Assembly (NCBI RefSeq): GCF_013389365.1
Contig: NZ_JACADJ010000006.1
Location: 1-64,000 of the forward strand
DNA from: Desulfobacter latus
Lineage (GTDB): Bacteria; Desulfobacterota; Desulfobacteria; Desulfobacterales; Desulfobacteraceae
Direction: 5' to 3'
DNA length: 64,000 nucleotides
Shown: positions 9,286 to 17,546 of the stretch, piece by piece
Layout: each line of letters starts with the position of its first letter
How positions within the stretch are numbered: the first letter of the stretch is position 1
Program-made: the position numbers and the translations under genes
The notes under the pieces: model-generated
Seen by the model: the letters and a program-made list of their open reading frames with translations, nothing else
Databases searched by the model: none
What the model was told of the DNA's origin: nothing

Positions 9286-9777
9286 TTAACTTTTATGTTT
9301 ATACAGCAGCACCGTGGCCTGGGCTGCAATGCCCTGTTTTCTGCCGATAAATCCCAGATGCTCGGTAGTGGTGGCCTTGATGTTCACACAATCCGGGGAT
9401 AATTCCAGGACATCGGCAATACAGGCGGCCATAGCCTTTTTATGGGGACTCATCTTCGGGGCCTGGGCAAAGATGGTACAGTCCAGATTGGCGACCATAA
9501 ACCCTTTTTCCTGAATCTTATCTTTACATATATACAGAAACCGGGTGGAGTCCATCCCTTTATATGCCGAATCCGTATCCGGAAAATGTTCCCCGATGTC
9601 ACCCAGGCCCGCAGCCCCTAAGAGGGCGTCACAAACGGCATGAAGCAACACATCCGCGTCTGAATGTCCTTTCAAACCCATGGGATGGTCGATTTCGACC
9701 CCGCCGATGACCAGCCTGTGTCCGGCCACCAGTTCATGGACATCGGTTCCTGTACCCACCCTTATCTGCATCTGCAA
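9286..9777 (-). CDS. ispF: 2-C-methyl-D-erythritol 2,4-cyclodiphosphate synthase
   Basis: IspF catalyses the fifth step of the MEP isoprenoid pathway, cyclising CDP-methylerythritol 2-phosphate. The N-terminal GTGTDVHEL gives the metal-binding Asp and His; HSDADVLLHAVCDALLGA carries the third ligand and the substrate loop; FPDTDSAYKG and the C-terminal KATTTEHLGFIGR are further family signatures. About 160 residues is the normal size. The reading frame begins with a TTG (9775-9777) six bases after GGAG; an ATG two codons later is 12 bases away, so the TTG is the better-placed start and I keep it, with the ATG as alternative. Upstream member of an ispF-cysS operon. Confidence 0.95.
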   Translation of the reverse strand: MQMQIRVGTGTDVHELVAGHRLVIGGVEIDHPMGLKGHSDADVLLHAVCDALLGAAGLGDIGEHFPDTDSAYKGMDSTRFLYICKDKIQEKGFMVANLDCTIFAQAPKMSPHKKAMAACIADVLELSPDCVNIKATTTEHLGFIGRKQGIAAQATVLLYKHKS

Positions 9778-9879
9778 TTAAATCTCCTGTGTTCCCAAAT
9801 TAGCCCATTAATATATGCATGCTGAATCCAAAAGTCCAATTTAAAAACCAAGAAACGGATTTTAAATAACTTATTCATT

Positions 9880-10548
9880 TTATTTTTTTGAAAACCGCTT
9901 GATAGATGCACCCTGCATGCCCACCAGCCGGGCAATGAGAACCGCCAGATAAATCTGACCGAATATGGCCTCAATGCCTGCCAGAGTCTGGGATTTATCG
10001 TTAACGGGGGATAAATCTCCATATCCCAATGTGGACAGGGTTACCATGGAAAAGTACCTTAAAAGCCCCGGTTTATCGCGAATGACTTCATGGGAAAGGG
10101 AAAACGATCCAGGATATGCCAATTCCAGTATCAGATACAATTTGGCAAAGAACATGGCTAAAAATAAATAAACCACCAGGGCTGCCGATACCAGGTCCCG
10201 GGTCACGACGGGTGCCCGGAAAATAAACAGGATAATAAGCAGAGACATATAGGCCAGAAAAATAGCCTGAACCACAGCGGAGGCCATGAGCATATGTTCT
10301 TCAATAATGTAAAAATATGCCTGCCAGACAAAAAACAAACAAGGTAGCATCAACGCAATGGAAGCGGCCTGGGACAATGTCTTGTCATCTATCACGGAAA
10401 GCACAGCCGTGAGTATAATCAATGAAAACGTCGTGTTAAAAAAAACGCCGGGGTGATCAGAATCTGAAAAAAACGGGGCGGAAATGACATTGAGAAGCAC
10501 AATGCATAAAAGAATGGTGTATTTATTTTGTATGAAAACGCGCAGCAT
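9880..10548 (-). CDS. Small potassium-channel-like membrane protein
   Basis: The protein has several hydrophobic segments and, near its C-terminus, MVTLSTLGYGDLSP, which is a potassium-channel selectivity filter (TLGYGD) flanked by a pore helix and a final membrane helix (FGQIYLAVLIARLVG). This is the Ion_trans_2 type two-helix pore placed behind four or more additional N-terminal helices, in a layout resembling a voltage-channel but without an arginine-rich S4 segment. The ORF can be extended by 31 codons to a TTG at 10641, but that stretch contains the terminator hairpin of the upstream gene, so the ATG at 10546-10548 (222 aa) is preferred. Ion specificity is inferred from the filter only. 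Confidence 0.8.
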   Translation of the reverse strand: MLRVFIQNKYTILLCIVLLNVISAPFFSDSDHPGVFFNTTFSLIILTAVLSVIDDKTLSQAASIALMLPCLFFVWQAYFYIIEEHMLMASAVVQAIFLAYMSLLIILFIFRAPVVTRDLVSAALVVYLFLAMFFAKLYLILELAYPGSFSLSHEVIRDKPGLLRYFSMVTLSTLGYGDLSPVNDKSQTLAGIEAIFGQIYLAVLIARLVGMQGASIKRFSKK

Positions 10549-10582
10549 CTTTATTACGAGCCCGAAACTCAATAATCGAGTA

Positions 10583-10611
10583 ATAAAAATGTCCGGAACC
10601 AACGTTCCGGA
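10583..10611 (-). terminator. Rho-independent terminator of the CGGC-protein gene
   Basis: On the minus strand, TCCGGAAC and GTTCCGGA (10592-10611) form a perfect 8-bp stem with a four-base loop, followed by CATTTTTATT. It lies just behind the stop codon of the CGGC-protein gene at 10634. Its presence is the main reason for placing the start of the channel gene downstream of it. Confidence 0.7.
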
Positions 10612-10633
10612 TATTTTCAATGTAATGTTTTTT

Positions 10634-11014
10634 TTACTCAAAGGTGACCGGGGTATAATCCTTGGGCAGATGGGCTGTTCCCAGGGTACAGGGCAGACCC
10701 GAGGCCCGGGTGATGTTGGCCGCTATTTTTTCAATGTCCGGACAGAACCCGCCTTGGGCTTTATCCCAGCCATCTTGGGTTTTGGATGCAAATGTACAGG
10801 TACACAAATGAATCGCCTCTGCCCCTTTTGACTTAAGAATTTTTGCCATATCCGCCACATTATCCCCGGGACACCGACAGGTAAATACACCTGCCGACAT
10901 GCAGGCATCATAACCGGCAAACGCCTGGGTGGTTTCAATCATTGTTTTAAAACAATTGGTCAAAGGACACCTGGTTTCATTTTTCTCGCACCGGATAATC
11001 CCTACTTTTATCAT
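10634..11014 (-). CDS. CGGC-domain protein (putative metal-binding)
   Basis: A protein of about 126 residues that resembles the CGGC family (DUF1847-like small redox/metal proteins of anaerobes). It begins MIKVGIIRCEKNETRCPLTNC, and also has FTCRCPGDN in place of the canonical CGGCPG and CTCTFAS. Eight cysteines in a short protein suggest binding of a metal or Fe-S cluster, but no reaction is known for the family. The start is the ATG at 11012-11014, placed five bases after AGGAGG; an in-frame GTG two codons earlier overlaps the Shine-Dalgarno region and is rejected. A terminator follows the stop. Confidence 0.8.
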   Translation of the reverse strand: MIKVGIIRCEKNETRCPLTNCFKTMIETTQAFAGYDACMSAGVFTCRCPGDNVADMAKILKSKGAEAIHLCTCTFASKTQDGWDKAQGGFCPDIEKIAANITRASGLPCTLGTAHLPKDYTPVTFE

Positions 11015-11041
11015 ACACACCTCCTGTTATCCATAAACTCA

Positions 11042-11177
11042 ATGATCAAGTTCAGGTGAATTTGCCCAACTTCGGCGTTGGAAAACAAATTTTAATCCTC
11101 AAAATATGTTATATATTCATCCCGTTAAAAATTGTTTCCGCCTTGAATTTGAACAAATGCCCTAAAAACTTGATCAT
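11042..11177. repeat. Inverted-repeat-bounded intergenic element (about 136 bp)
   Basis: ATGATCAAGTT (11042-11052) and AACTTGATCAT (11167-11177) are perfect 11-bp inverted repeats, and imperfect pairing continues inward for about 12 more bases. The interior holds AATTTGCCCAACTTCG at 11059-11074, a 16-mer that recurs exactly at 20887-20902. No coding potential. It looks like a small non-autonomous repeat element rather than a simple terminator. Confidence 0.45.
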
Positions 11178-11224
11178 CAAGATAAAAAAAGTTTAACTGA
11201 TCTAAGGGCTATGGCCCTAAAGTC

Positions 11225-11776
11225 CTACCGCTGTCGGCCCATGCCGCCGCCGCCCATGCCTCTACCACCGCCGCCGCCCATGCCGCGACCACCGCCCATG
11301 CCTCTACCACCGCCGCCCATACCGCGGCCGCCGCCACCCATACCGCGGCCACCGCCCATACCGGGATTCCGGGAGTTTGGGTCCGCCATGGGTCTTTGAG
11401 GGGCAGTTCCTGGTTTCATGCCTGACTTTTCTTCTGCTGTGGCCTGGGTCTCATTTGTTAATTCATTGTTTTTCAGCCGGTTCACGGCCTGGGATACGGT
11501 ACCTGTCTGCCCCGGATACACAGCCACACCGGCGGAATTAAAAACTTCCATGGCCTTGGGACCGCAACTGCCGGTTAAAACGGCCTGGGCACCTTTAGAG
11601 ATCACAAAGGAGGCGGTTTGAACACCGGCGCCTCCGCTCAAATTGATGCTTTCATTGGAAAAACTCTCATATTTCATGGTATCTGTATCAACGATCAAAA
11701 GAAAATCACACCTGCCAAACCTGGGATTAATCTCAGCATCCAGGTCCTGGCCGTATGCACTGATTGCGACTTTCAT
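11225..11776 (-). CDS. NifX/NafY-like dinitrogenase iron-molybdenum cofactor family protein with Gly-Met-Arg tail
   Basis: Residues 1 to about 110 form a NifB/NifX-type Nitro_FeMo-Co domain: MKVAISAYGQDLDAEINPRFGRCDFLLIVD at the start and a conserved GAQAVLTGSCGPKAMEVF in the middle, with the Cys usual for the family. Such small proteins occur widely in anaerobes, often beside Mrp/NBP35-type ATPases, and are thought to carry iron-sulfur or molybdenum-iron clusters. Here there is no nif gene nearby. The C-terminal 45 residues are unusual: repeats of GMGGGGR and GMGGGR, ending GMGRQR, very rich in Gly, Met and Arg. Such a tail is probably disordered and could bind metal or RNA. Repeats at the DNA level make it prone to length variation. 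Confidence 0.85.
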   Translation of the reverse strand: MKVAISAYGQDLDAEINPRFGRCDFLLIVDTDTMKYESFSNESINLSGGAGVQTASFVISKGAQAVLTGSCGPKAMEVFNSAGVAVYPGQTGTVSQAVNRLKNNELTNETQATAEEKSGMKPGTAPQRPMADPNSRNPGMGGGRGMGGGGRGMGGGGRGMGGGRGMGGGGGRGMGGGGMGRQR

Positions 11777-12055
11777 AAATTTTCTCCTTAAGCGTAATAG
11801 GGTTGAAAAATTGCTCCACCAAAGAATATTAGCAAAACCCGTACCAATTTTTATATTGTTTATTCACAACATGTTATATTTTTATCCGTTCTCCAGACGC
11901 AATAAAACAAAAACCAAGGGTCGCATAATTGCAACCGGCCATTATTGTAATGGGTCACGGTCAAGACAAACGGACTATTCCAGCGTATTGCCTTATCTGT
12001 CAAATTAATTTATCCTTAACTTTCGTTTTTTTTATTTGCCCTCTATAATACCCTA
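11777..12055. other. Divergent intergenic region (279 bp)
   Basis: Separates the NifX-like gene (minus) from the glucosylglycerate genes (plus). No ORF is visible. A TATAAT at 12044-12049 lies only six bases ahead of the ATG at 12056 and there is no obvious Shine-Dalgarno, so a leaderless transcript is possible; a good -35 was not found. The stretch contains no repeat that I can detect. Confidence 0.4.
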
Positions 12056-12895
12056 ATGACCAAAATACCAAATAGCAATGAAATACTTGTATTCACAGAC
12101 CTTGACGGCACACTTCTGAATCATGACACCTATGATTTTGAACCGGCATTGCCGGCGCTGGCCATGCTTGCCCGAAAAAAGATCCCCCTTATCCTTAATT
12201 CCAGCAAAACCCTGGTTGAAATACTTAAGATTCGCAGCGCCCTTGGCAATTGCCACCCGTTTATTGCAGAAAACGGCTCTGTGGTGGCGGTGCCGGAACA
12301 GACATTTCCCGGCCTTGCCCGCAAAGATCCTTTATTTCAGGCCCAATCCGGACTTCTGGTCAAACGGCTTGGGGGCGACAGGAAATCAGTTTTAAATATA
12401 TTAAACCAATTGCGGCGAACATACGGTTTTTCTTTTGAAGGTTTTGCAGATATGAATCCGGATCGGCTTTCCCGGGTAACAGGGCTGACGGAAAATCAGG
12501 CCATAGAGGCAGGGCAACGCCTGAGTACCGAACCCGTTCTCTGGCAGGACACCCCCGAACAGTGGGAGGCGTTTACCGGACATCTTGCAGACGCGGGCCT
12601 TGGCTGGGTCCAGGGGGGACGGTTTATCTCCATATCCCGACCCTTTGATAAAAAGGATGGGGTGGCATGTCTGCTGCATCTTTATACCGAGGTCATGGGC
12701 TCCGCCCCTTTCACCATTGGTCTTGGAGACAGCCCCAACGACCAGGCCATGCTGGATATGATGGATATTGCGGTTGTGATCTGTTCAGCCCGCTGTGATC
12801 AGATTAAACTGAACCGGCCCCAAACCATTATCCGCACAACAGCCAGGGGACCTGATGGGTGGCAGGAGGCATTCGAGTCCATTAACTTAACGTAA
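12056..12895 (+). CDS. gpgP: Mannosyl/glucosyl-3-phosphoglycerate phosphatase (HAD family)
   Basis: A HAD-superfamily phosphatase of the MPGP/YedP branch. It has the N-terminal FTDLDGTLL with catalytic Asp 15 and 17, the LILNSSKTLVEI motif II region typical of this branch, FIAENGS in the cap-proximal segment and the C-terminal GLGDSPNDQAML loop with metal-binding Asp. Members remove the phosphate from mannosyl- or glucosyl-3-phosphoglycerate. The next two genes are a GpgS-like glycosyltransferase and a glucosylglycerate phosphorylase-like enzyme, so the glucosyl substrate is favoured. The length, 279 residues, is normal. The gene starts 6 bp after a -10-like TATAAT. Confidence 0.85.
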   Translation: MTKIPNSNEILVFTDLDGTLLNHDTYDFEPALPALAMLARKKIPLILNSSKTLVEILKIRSALGNCHPFIAENGSVVAVPEQTFPGLARKDPLFQAQSGLLVKRLGGDRKSVLNILNQLRRTYGFSFEGFADMNPDRLSRVTGLTENQAIEAGQRLSTEPVLWQDTPEQWEAFTGHLADAGLGWVQGGRFISISRPFDKKDGVACLLHLYTEVMGSAPFTIGLGDSPNDQAMLDMMDIAVVICSARCDQIKLNRPQTIIRTTARGPDGWQEAFESINLT

Positions 12896-12913
12896 TGAAG
12901 GAGACATTAATAC

Positions 12914-14137
12914 ATGGGCGATTTTCATCAAAACGGTATTATCACCATATTGCACAACCTCTCCCGACAGCCGGCGGAGGTTCTTGAATCCCAGCTCAAT
13001 GAATTTTCAAAAAAACGGCCCCTGGGCCTGATACTGCCCTCTCTTTTTTCAGAACTTGAGGGGCCTGCCCTGACCCATATTGTGGAAGAAATTGCCAAGG
13101 TCACTTATCTGGATCAAATTGTTATCGGTCTGGACCGGGCCACCGAAGACCAGTACCGGCATGCGTTAAAATTTTTCTCCGGCCTCCCCCAGCACCACCG
13201 CGTCCTTTGGAACGACGGGCCGCGGTTACGGGCCATTGACAAAAAACTGGCACAGATGAATCTGGCACCCACGGAAGCAGGCAAGGGCAGAAACGTGTGG
13301 TACTGTTTTGGATATGTGCTGGCTTCCGGGCGGGTAGATGCTGTGGCATTGCATGACTGCGACATTTTAACCTATGAACGTTCCCTTCTGGCCCGTCTGA
13401 TATATCCTGTGGCCCATCCCGACTTTACCTATAAATTCTGCAAAGGGTATTATGCGCGGTTCACCGAATCCAAGGTCAATGGCCGGGTGAGCCGGCTTCT
13501 GGTATCGCCCCTGTTATCCGCTTTGAAAAAAATCTGTTCATCATCCGAATCCCTGGATTATCTGGAAAGCTTCAGGTATCCTCTGGCCGGTGAATTTTCC
13601 ATGGACACCGATGTGCTTAAAGACTTACGGATGCCCACGGACTGGGGGCTTGAGGTGGGCATTTTATATGAAATGAAACGAAATTACAGTCTTAACCGGA
13701 TCTGCCAGGTGGACATTGCCGACACCTATGATCACAAGCACCAGCCATTAAGTCTTGGCGATGTGGATGCTGGACTCTCCAAAATGAGCATTGACATTGC
13801 CAAAGCCATCTTTAAAAAACTGGCCACGGAAGGCGAGGTGTTTACCGCTGAAACCTTCCGGACCATTAAGGCCACCTATTACCGCAAGGCCCTGGATTTT
13901 GTGGAAATATACCACAATGACGCATTAATGAACGGACTGAACCTGGACCGCCACAAGGAAGAACAGGCCGTGGAGCTGTTTGCTGAAAATATCCTGGCCG
14001 CCGGGAATAATTTCCTTGAAGGACCCCATACAACGCCGTTTATCCCGGCCTGGAACCGGGTCAAGTCCGCTTTTGCCGACATTATGGATGACTTAAAAGA
14101 CGCGGTTGAGAAAGACTATGAACAATACCACCCTTAA
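12914..14137 (+). CDS. gpgS: Glucosyl-3-phosphoglycerate synthase-like glycosyltransferase (GT81)
   Basis: A GT-A fold glycosyltransferase of 407 residues. The metal-binding DXD motif is ALHDCDILTY at about residues 148-150, followed by LIYPVAHPDFTYKFCKGYYAR and GEFSMDTDVL, then DWGLEVGILYEM, all signatures of the GpgS/GT81 group. GpgS transfers glucose from an NDP-sugar to 3-phosphoglycerate. The gene has GGAG at good spacing and lies 18 bp after the phosphatase gene. Together they would make glucosylglycerate, a compatible solute used under salt stress or nitrogen limitation. A mannosyl or other sugar is possible, but the neighbouring GH13_18 phosphorylase favours glucosyl. Confidence 0.85.
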   Translation: MGDFHQNGIITILHNLSRQPAEVLESQLNEFSKKRPLGLILPSLFSELEGPALTHIVEEIAKVTYLDQIVIGLDRATEDQYRHALKFFSGLPQHHRVLWNDGPRLRAIDKKLAQMNLAPTEAGKGRNVWYCFGYVLASGRVDAVALHDCDILTYERSLLARLIYPVAHPDFTYKFCKGYYARFTESKVNGRVSRLLVSPLLSALKKICSSSESLDYLESFRYPLAGEFSMDTDVLKDLRMPTDWGLEVGILYEMKRNYSLNRICQVDIADTYDHKHQPLSLGDVDAGLSKMSIDIAKAIFKKLATEGEVFTAETFRTIKATYYRKALDFVEIYHNDALMNGLNLDRHKEEQAVELFAENILAAGNNFLEGPHTTPFIPAWNRVKSAFADIMDDLKDAVEKDYEQYHP

Positions 14138-15881
14138 GGCACCAGCCTGCCTGTTTGACAAAGTCAAGGCTCACCTTGAAATCATTTATCCCGGACTGGA
14201 TGCAGACACCTTGGCCCGGAAAGCCATTACCGTTTTCAAACCTATGCATGATTCCGTGGATGACAGCAGCTGTGTTTCAGCCATCCCCCTGTGGTCTGAA
14301 AAGGAAATTGCCCTGATTACTTACGGCAATTCCCTTGTGGAAGAAGAGAAGCGGCCCTTAAGAACCCTTAACCGGTTTCTGGAAGAATTTACCCATGACC
14401 ACTTCTCCATTGTCCATATCCTGCCCTTTTTTCCCTATTCTTCGGATGACGGGTTTGCGGTCATGGATTATTACACGGTGAACCCGAGCCTGGGAGACTG
14501 GGCGGATATCCGAAAAATTTCCGATCGTTGCCGGCTTATGGCCGATCTTGTGGTCAATCATACCTCATCCCGGACCAGGTGGTTTGAAAATTTTAAAAAA
14601 GGGCGCCACCCGGGAAAGGATTATTATGTGACCGTGGACCCGGAATGTGATCTGTCCCAGGTGATTCGCCCCCGGACAACGCCCTTGTTGCGGGAGGTGG
14701 CCACACCGGATGGACCCCGTTACGTCTGGTGCACCTTCAGCCATGATCAGGTGGACCTGGATTTTAAAAACCCGGAGGTCCTCATGGAATTTTTATCCAT
14801 TATCCGCCATTACCTGGATAACGGGGTACAGGTATTCCGGCTGGATGCTGTGGCGTTTCTATGGAAGGAGGCCTGCACCACCTGTCTGCATCTGGGCCAG
14901 ACCCATAAAATTATCAAACTCATGCGCACCCTGATCCAGGCCCACGACCCCAGGGCCATCATTATCACGGAAACCAATGTGCCGGCCCGGGAAAACCTGT
15001 CCTATTTCGGCATAGGCGACGAAGCCCAGATGATTTACAATTTTCCGTTACCGCCGTTTCTGCTCAACACCATGGTCACAGGCAACAGCAAAGGGATTAC
15101 AGATTGGCTCAAAACCATGCCCGACACCATGGAAAGCACCACCTATCTGAACTTTATCGCTTCCCACGACGGCATTGGGTTGCGGCCGGTGGAAGACTAT
15201 TTTTCCCGCCAGGAGATGACACAACTCATTGATCTGATGAAGGCCTTTGGCGGCAGGATCTCCACCCGGGCGCTCAATGACCACAAGGATAACCCCTACG
15301 AGATTAATATCAGTTTGTGGGATGCCATGAAAGGAACGATTCACGGCCGGGAGGATAATTTCCAGATCGAACGATTTCTCTGTGCCCACACCATTATGTT
15401 GGGTCTCAAGGGGATTCCGGCCATTTACATCCACAGCCTGCTGGGCACGGAGAATGATTATGAGCGCAGGGAAAACTTGCAGTCCAACCGGGCCGTCAAC
15501 CGCCATATCTGGAACTATCCGGATCTGTGTAAAAAGCTGATCAACCCCGACGACCACCACCATCAGGTATTCTTTGCCCTTTGCGCCCTTTTGGACAAAA
15601 GAAAACAGCAACCGGCCTTTCATCCGGATGCCGGGCAGATCATCTTTAACATAAACCGGAAAATTGTGGCATTCCAGCGCAGGCCGAATAAAAAAAGCAA
15701 CGCCCCTGTCCTGTTATGCATTCACAACATCACAGACCAGGCCGTCACCATTCCCCGAAAAGATCTGCCCGAACAGTGGCAACGGACAGGTGTGGATCTG
15801 ATCCTGGAAAAGACCGTACAACTTGATACGGGATTAAATCTTGCCCCTTACCAGTGCATGTGGATCACAATGACAAAATAA
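14118..15881 (+). CDS. ggaP: Glucosylglycerate phosphorylase-like GH13_18 enzyme (sucrose phosphorylase family)
   Basis: A 587-residue alpha-amylase-family protein of the sucrose-phosphorylase type. Region I is DLVVNHTSSRTRWFENF, the nucleophile Asp 243 sits in RLDAVAFLW, the acid/base Glu 285 in ITETNVP, and the third Asp 351 in ASHDGIG. Subfamily GH13_18 includes sucrose, sucrose 6-phosphate and glucosylglycerate phosphorylases, which release alpha-glucose 1-phosphate. Because it overlaps the gpgS-like gene by 20 bp and follows the phosphatase, glucosylglycerate is the likely substrate, which would recycle the osmolyte once the stress ends. The start is the ATG at 14118; a TTG 12 bases earlier is also in frame but poorer. 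Confidence 0.85.
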   Translation: MNNTTLKAPACLFDKVKAHLEIIYPGLDADTLARKAITVFKPMHDSVDDSSCVSAIPLWSEKEIALITYGNSLVEEEKRPLRTLNRFLEEFTHDHFSIVHILPFFPYSSDDGFAVMDYYTVNPSLGDWADIRKISDRCRLMADLVVNHTSSRTRWFENFKKGRHPGKDYYVTVDPECDLSQVIRPRTTPLLREVATPDGPRYVWCTFSHDQVDLDFKNPEVLMEFLSIIRHYLDNGVQVFRLDAVAFLWKEACTTCLHLGQTHKIIKLMRTLIQAHDPRAIIITETNVPARENLSYFGIGDEAQMIYNFPLPPFLLNTMVTGNSKGITDWLKTMPDTMESTTYLNFIASHDGIGLRPVEDYFSRQEMTQLIDLMKAFGGRISTRALNDHKDNPYEINISLWDAMKGTIHGREDNFQIERFLCAHTIMLGLKGIPAIYIHSLLGTENDYERRENLQSNRAVNRHIWNYPDLCKKLINPDDHHHQVFFALCALLDKRKQQPAFHPDAGQIIFNINRKIVAFQRRPNKKSNAPVLLCIHNITDQAVTIPRKDLPEQWQRTGVDLILEKTVQLDTGLNLAPYQCMWITMTK

Positions 15882-15974
15882 CCAAAACGCTGACAGGATC
15901 ATTGAATGACGCCCAGTGACATCTCCAGTCTTTCAAGAGGCGCATCTGTGGCAGATTTAATTCTGACCATGGGC

Positions 15975-16838
15975 CTAAGCGGGAATCAGGGGAAGCAGCG
16001 GACGGGTTGCTGAATATACAAGTACACGTTTGATCATATCAGCCCCATAATATCTATCAGTCTTCTCTTTTTCCTCTTCCAGCGATAAGTCAATGGCGGT
16101 TGATCCTGACTCAAAAAAGAAGTGGTACAAATTTTTTTCTTTGGGCTTTTTGGCATAAACTTCTTTAAATCTTTGAGAAACCATTTTTAAGTCTATCCGA
16201 AGGGCCACGGCTGGATTATTGTTCACATAGGAATAAGACGAAATCTGTCCGATCTTCTCAAACAAAAGAATATCTTCGTATATTTTTAAATACTTCGGGT
16301 GAATCGTAATTAACAAATCATCCGCACGAACGGTGTTCATTGCATATGACACAAGCATACGATTTCCCAGCATGGGGATATTCTTGTTCCCTTTCCGGTG
16401 TAACGGATGTGATGCCAGGCACCCGGCTTCAACAAGGCGACGCCCCTGGTTTCTTAACACATCTACTTGCCGTTTAAATCCAATATCCATAGGCAGGCCG
16501 TGTTCATCATTATCCGGAAACAGGCTGGCCGTATATATGGGCGTATTGGCCCCCTGATTATCTTTCCGATACCCCATAAACACCCTGGATTCAGGATCGG
16601 AGTGGTGCGGGATAATTCTTAATGGCGGAGAGGAAGGCTGAATAAATCCAGCGTTTACATAAACATCATGCAGCAACCTGAAACAGGACATATAATCTTC
16701 GATACTAGATGCCTCACAGAAAGTGACATTGTCCAGGTTGGTTTTAAAATCAGGAAGGGCACGCCGGATGATTCTTTTTCTGCAGACCGTTGGCAGACAA
16801 GGCAAAAACGCATTTAATAGTACATTTGATATATTCAT
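15975..16838 (-). CDS. FeeM-like N-acyl amino acid synthase family acyltransferase
   Basis: A 287-residue protein of the GNAT-like fold related to FeeM and acyl-homoserine-lactone synthases. Characteristic segments are CFRLLHDVYVNAGFI near the N-terminus, the PIYTASLFPDNDEHGLPMD stretch, GRRLVEAGCLA, and YEDILLFEKIGQISSYSYVNNNPAVALRIDL. FeeM joins a fatty acyl group from acyl carrier protein to an amino acid; many Desulfobacterota carry several paralogues of unknown product. The protein could therefore make a signalling or membrane lipid, but the acceptor is not predictable. It stands alone, between the glucosylglycerate phosphorylase gene (convergent) and tag (divergent). The ribosome site is weak. 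Confidence 0.75.
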   Translation of the reverse strand: MNISNVLLNAFLPCLPTVCRKRIIRRALPDFKTNLDNVTFCEASSIEDYMSCFRLLHDVYVNAGFIQPSSPPLRIIPHHSDPESRVFMGYRKDNQGANTPIYTASLFPDNDEHGLPMDIGFKRQVDVLRNQGRRLVEAGCLASHPLHRKGNKNIPMLGNRMLVSYAMNTVRADDLLITIHPKYLKIYEDILLFEKIGQISSYSYVNNNPAVALRIDLKMVSQRFKEVYAKKPKEKNLYHFFFESGSTAIDLSLEEEKEKTDRYYGADMIKRVLVYSATRPLLPLIPA

Positions 16839-16957
16839 GGCTTTTTCTTTTTTTTAATATTGATTATAGTATCCTAACTTATAAACACATATACTAAACC
16901 CACAACAAAAATAAAAGTGATTTAAAACACATTGGAACTTTCATATTAAAATCCGTC

Positions 16958-17530
16958 ATGAACGATATTACACGTTGCAGCTGGGTGACCAGTGATCCTT
17001 TATATATCCGTTATCATGATACGGAATGGGGGGTGCCGGTTCACGATGACCGAAAAATCTTTGAATTTCTCATCCTTGAAGGGGCCCAGGCAGGGTTGTC
17101 CTGGCTGACGATTCTCAAGCGCCGCCAGGGATATTGCAATGCATTTTGTGCGTTTGACCCTGAAAAGGTCGCGCGATTTACCGAAGCCGATATTCAAAAG
17201 CGGCTGCAAGATCCCGGCATCATCAGAAACAAGCTTAAAGTCCGGTCTGCGGTGACCAATGCCCAGGCGTTCTTAAAAATCCAGGAAGAATTCGGTAGTT
17301 TTGACGCCTATGCCTGGCGGTTTGTGGACGGCACGCCCATCATCAACCACTATACCAGCCAGGACCAGGTGCCGGCGACGAGCCGTCAGTCCGACGCATT
17401 CTCAAAAGACTTATGTAAGCGCGGGTTTAAATTTACCGGGCCCACTATCATCTATGCCCACATGCAGGCCACGGGCATGGTGAACGATCACCTGGTATCC
17501 TGCTTCAGATATAAAGAAGTAATGGCCTGA
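16958..17530 (+). CDS. tag: DNA-3-methyladenine glycosylase I
   Basis: TAG removes 3-methyladenine from alkylated DNA. The 190-residue protein contains the zinc-snap ligands of the family: Cys7 in RCSWV, His20 in YHDTEWG, and His and Cys in NDHLVSCF near the C-terminus. EGAQAGLSWLTILKRR is the conserved base-pocket segment, and the C-terminal FTGPTIIYAHMQATGMVNDH is typical. The length matches the E. coli enzyme. It lies 16 bp before nnr on the same strand and is probably cotranscribed with nnr-tsaE. The start ATG has no strong Shine-Dalgarno. Confidence 0.95.
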   Translation: MNDITRCSWVTSDPLYIRYHDTEWGVPVHDDRKIFEFLILEGAQAGLSWLTILKRRQGYCNAFCAFDPEKVARFTEADIQKRLQDPGIIRNKLKVRSAVTNAQAFLKIQEEFGSFDAYAWRFVDGTPIINHYTSQDQVPATSRQSDAFSKDLCKRGFKFTGPTIIYAHMQATGMVNDHLVSCFRYKEVMA

Positions 17531-17546
17531 AAGAGGAACATAAATT

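Noticed and set aside
10545-10641. TTG-started N-terminal extension of the channel protein.
   Set aside because: It would read through the upstream gene's terminator hairpin, and an ATG inside gives a normal N-terminus.
15903-15974. An open minus-strand frame behind the FeeM stop, continuing as if the protein were frameshifted (PMVRIKSATDAPLERLEMSLG).
   Set aside because: No homology support and the FeeM frame ends cleanly at 15975; could be chance, so not reported as a frameshift.
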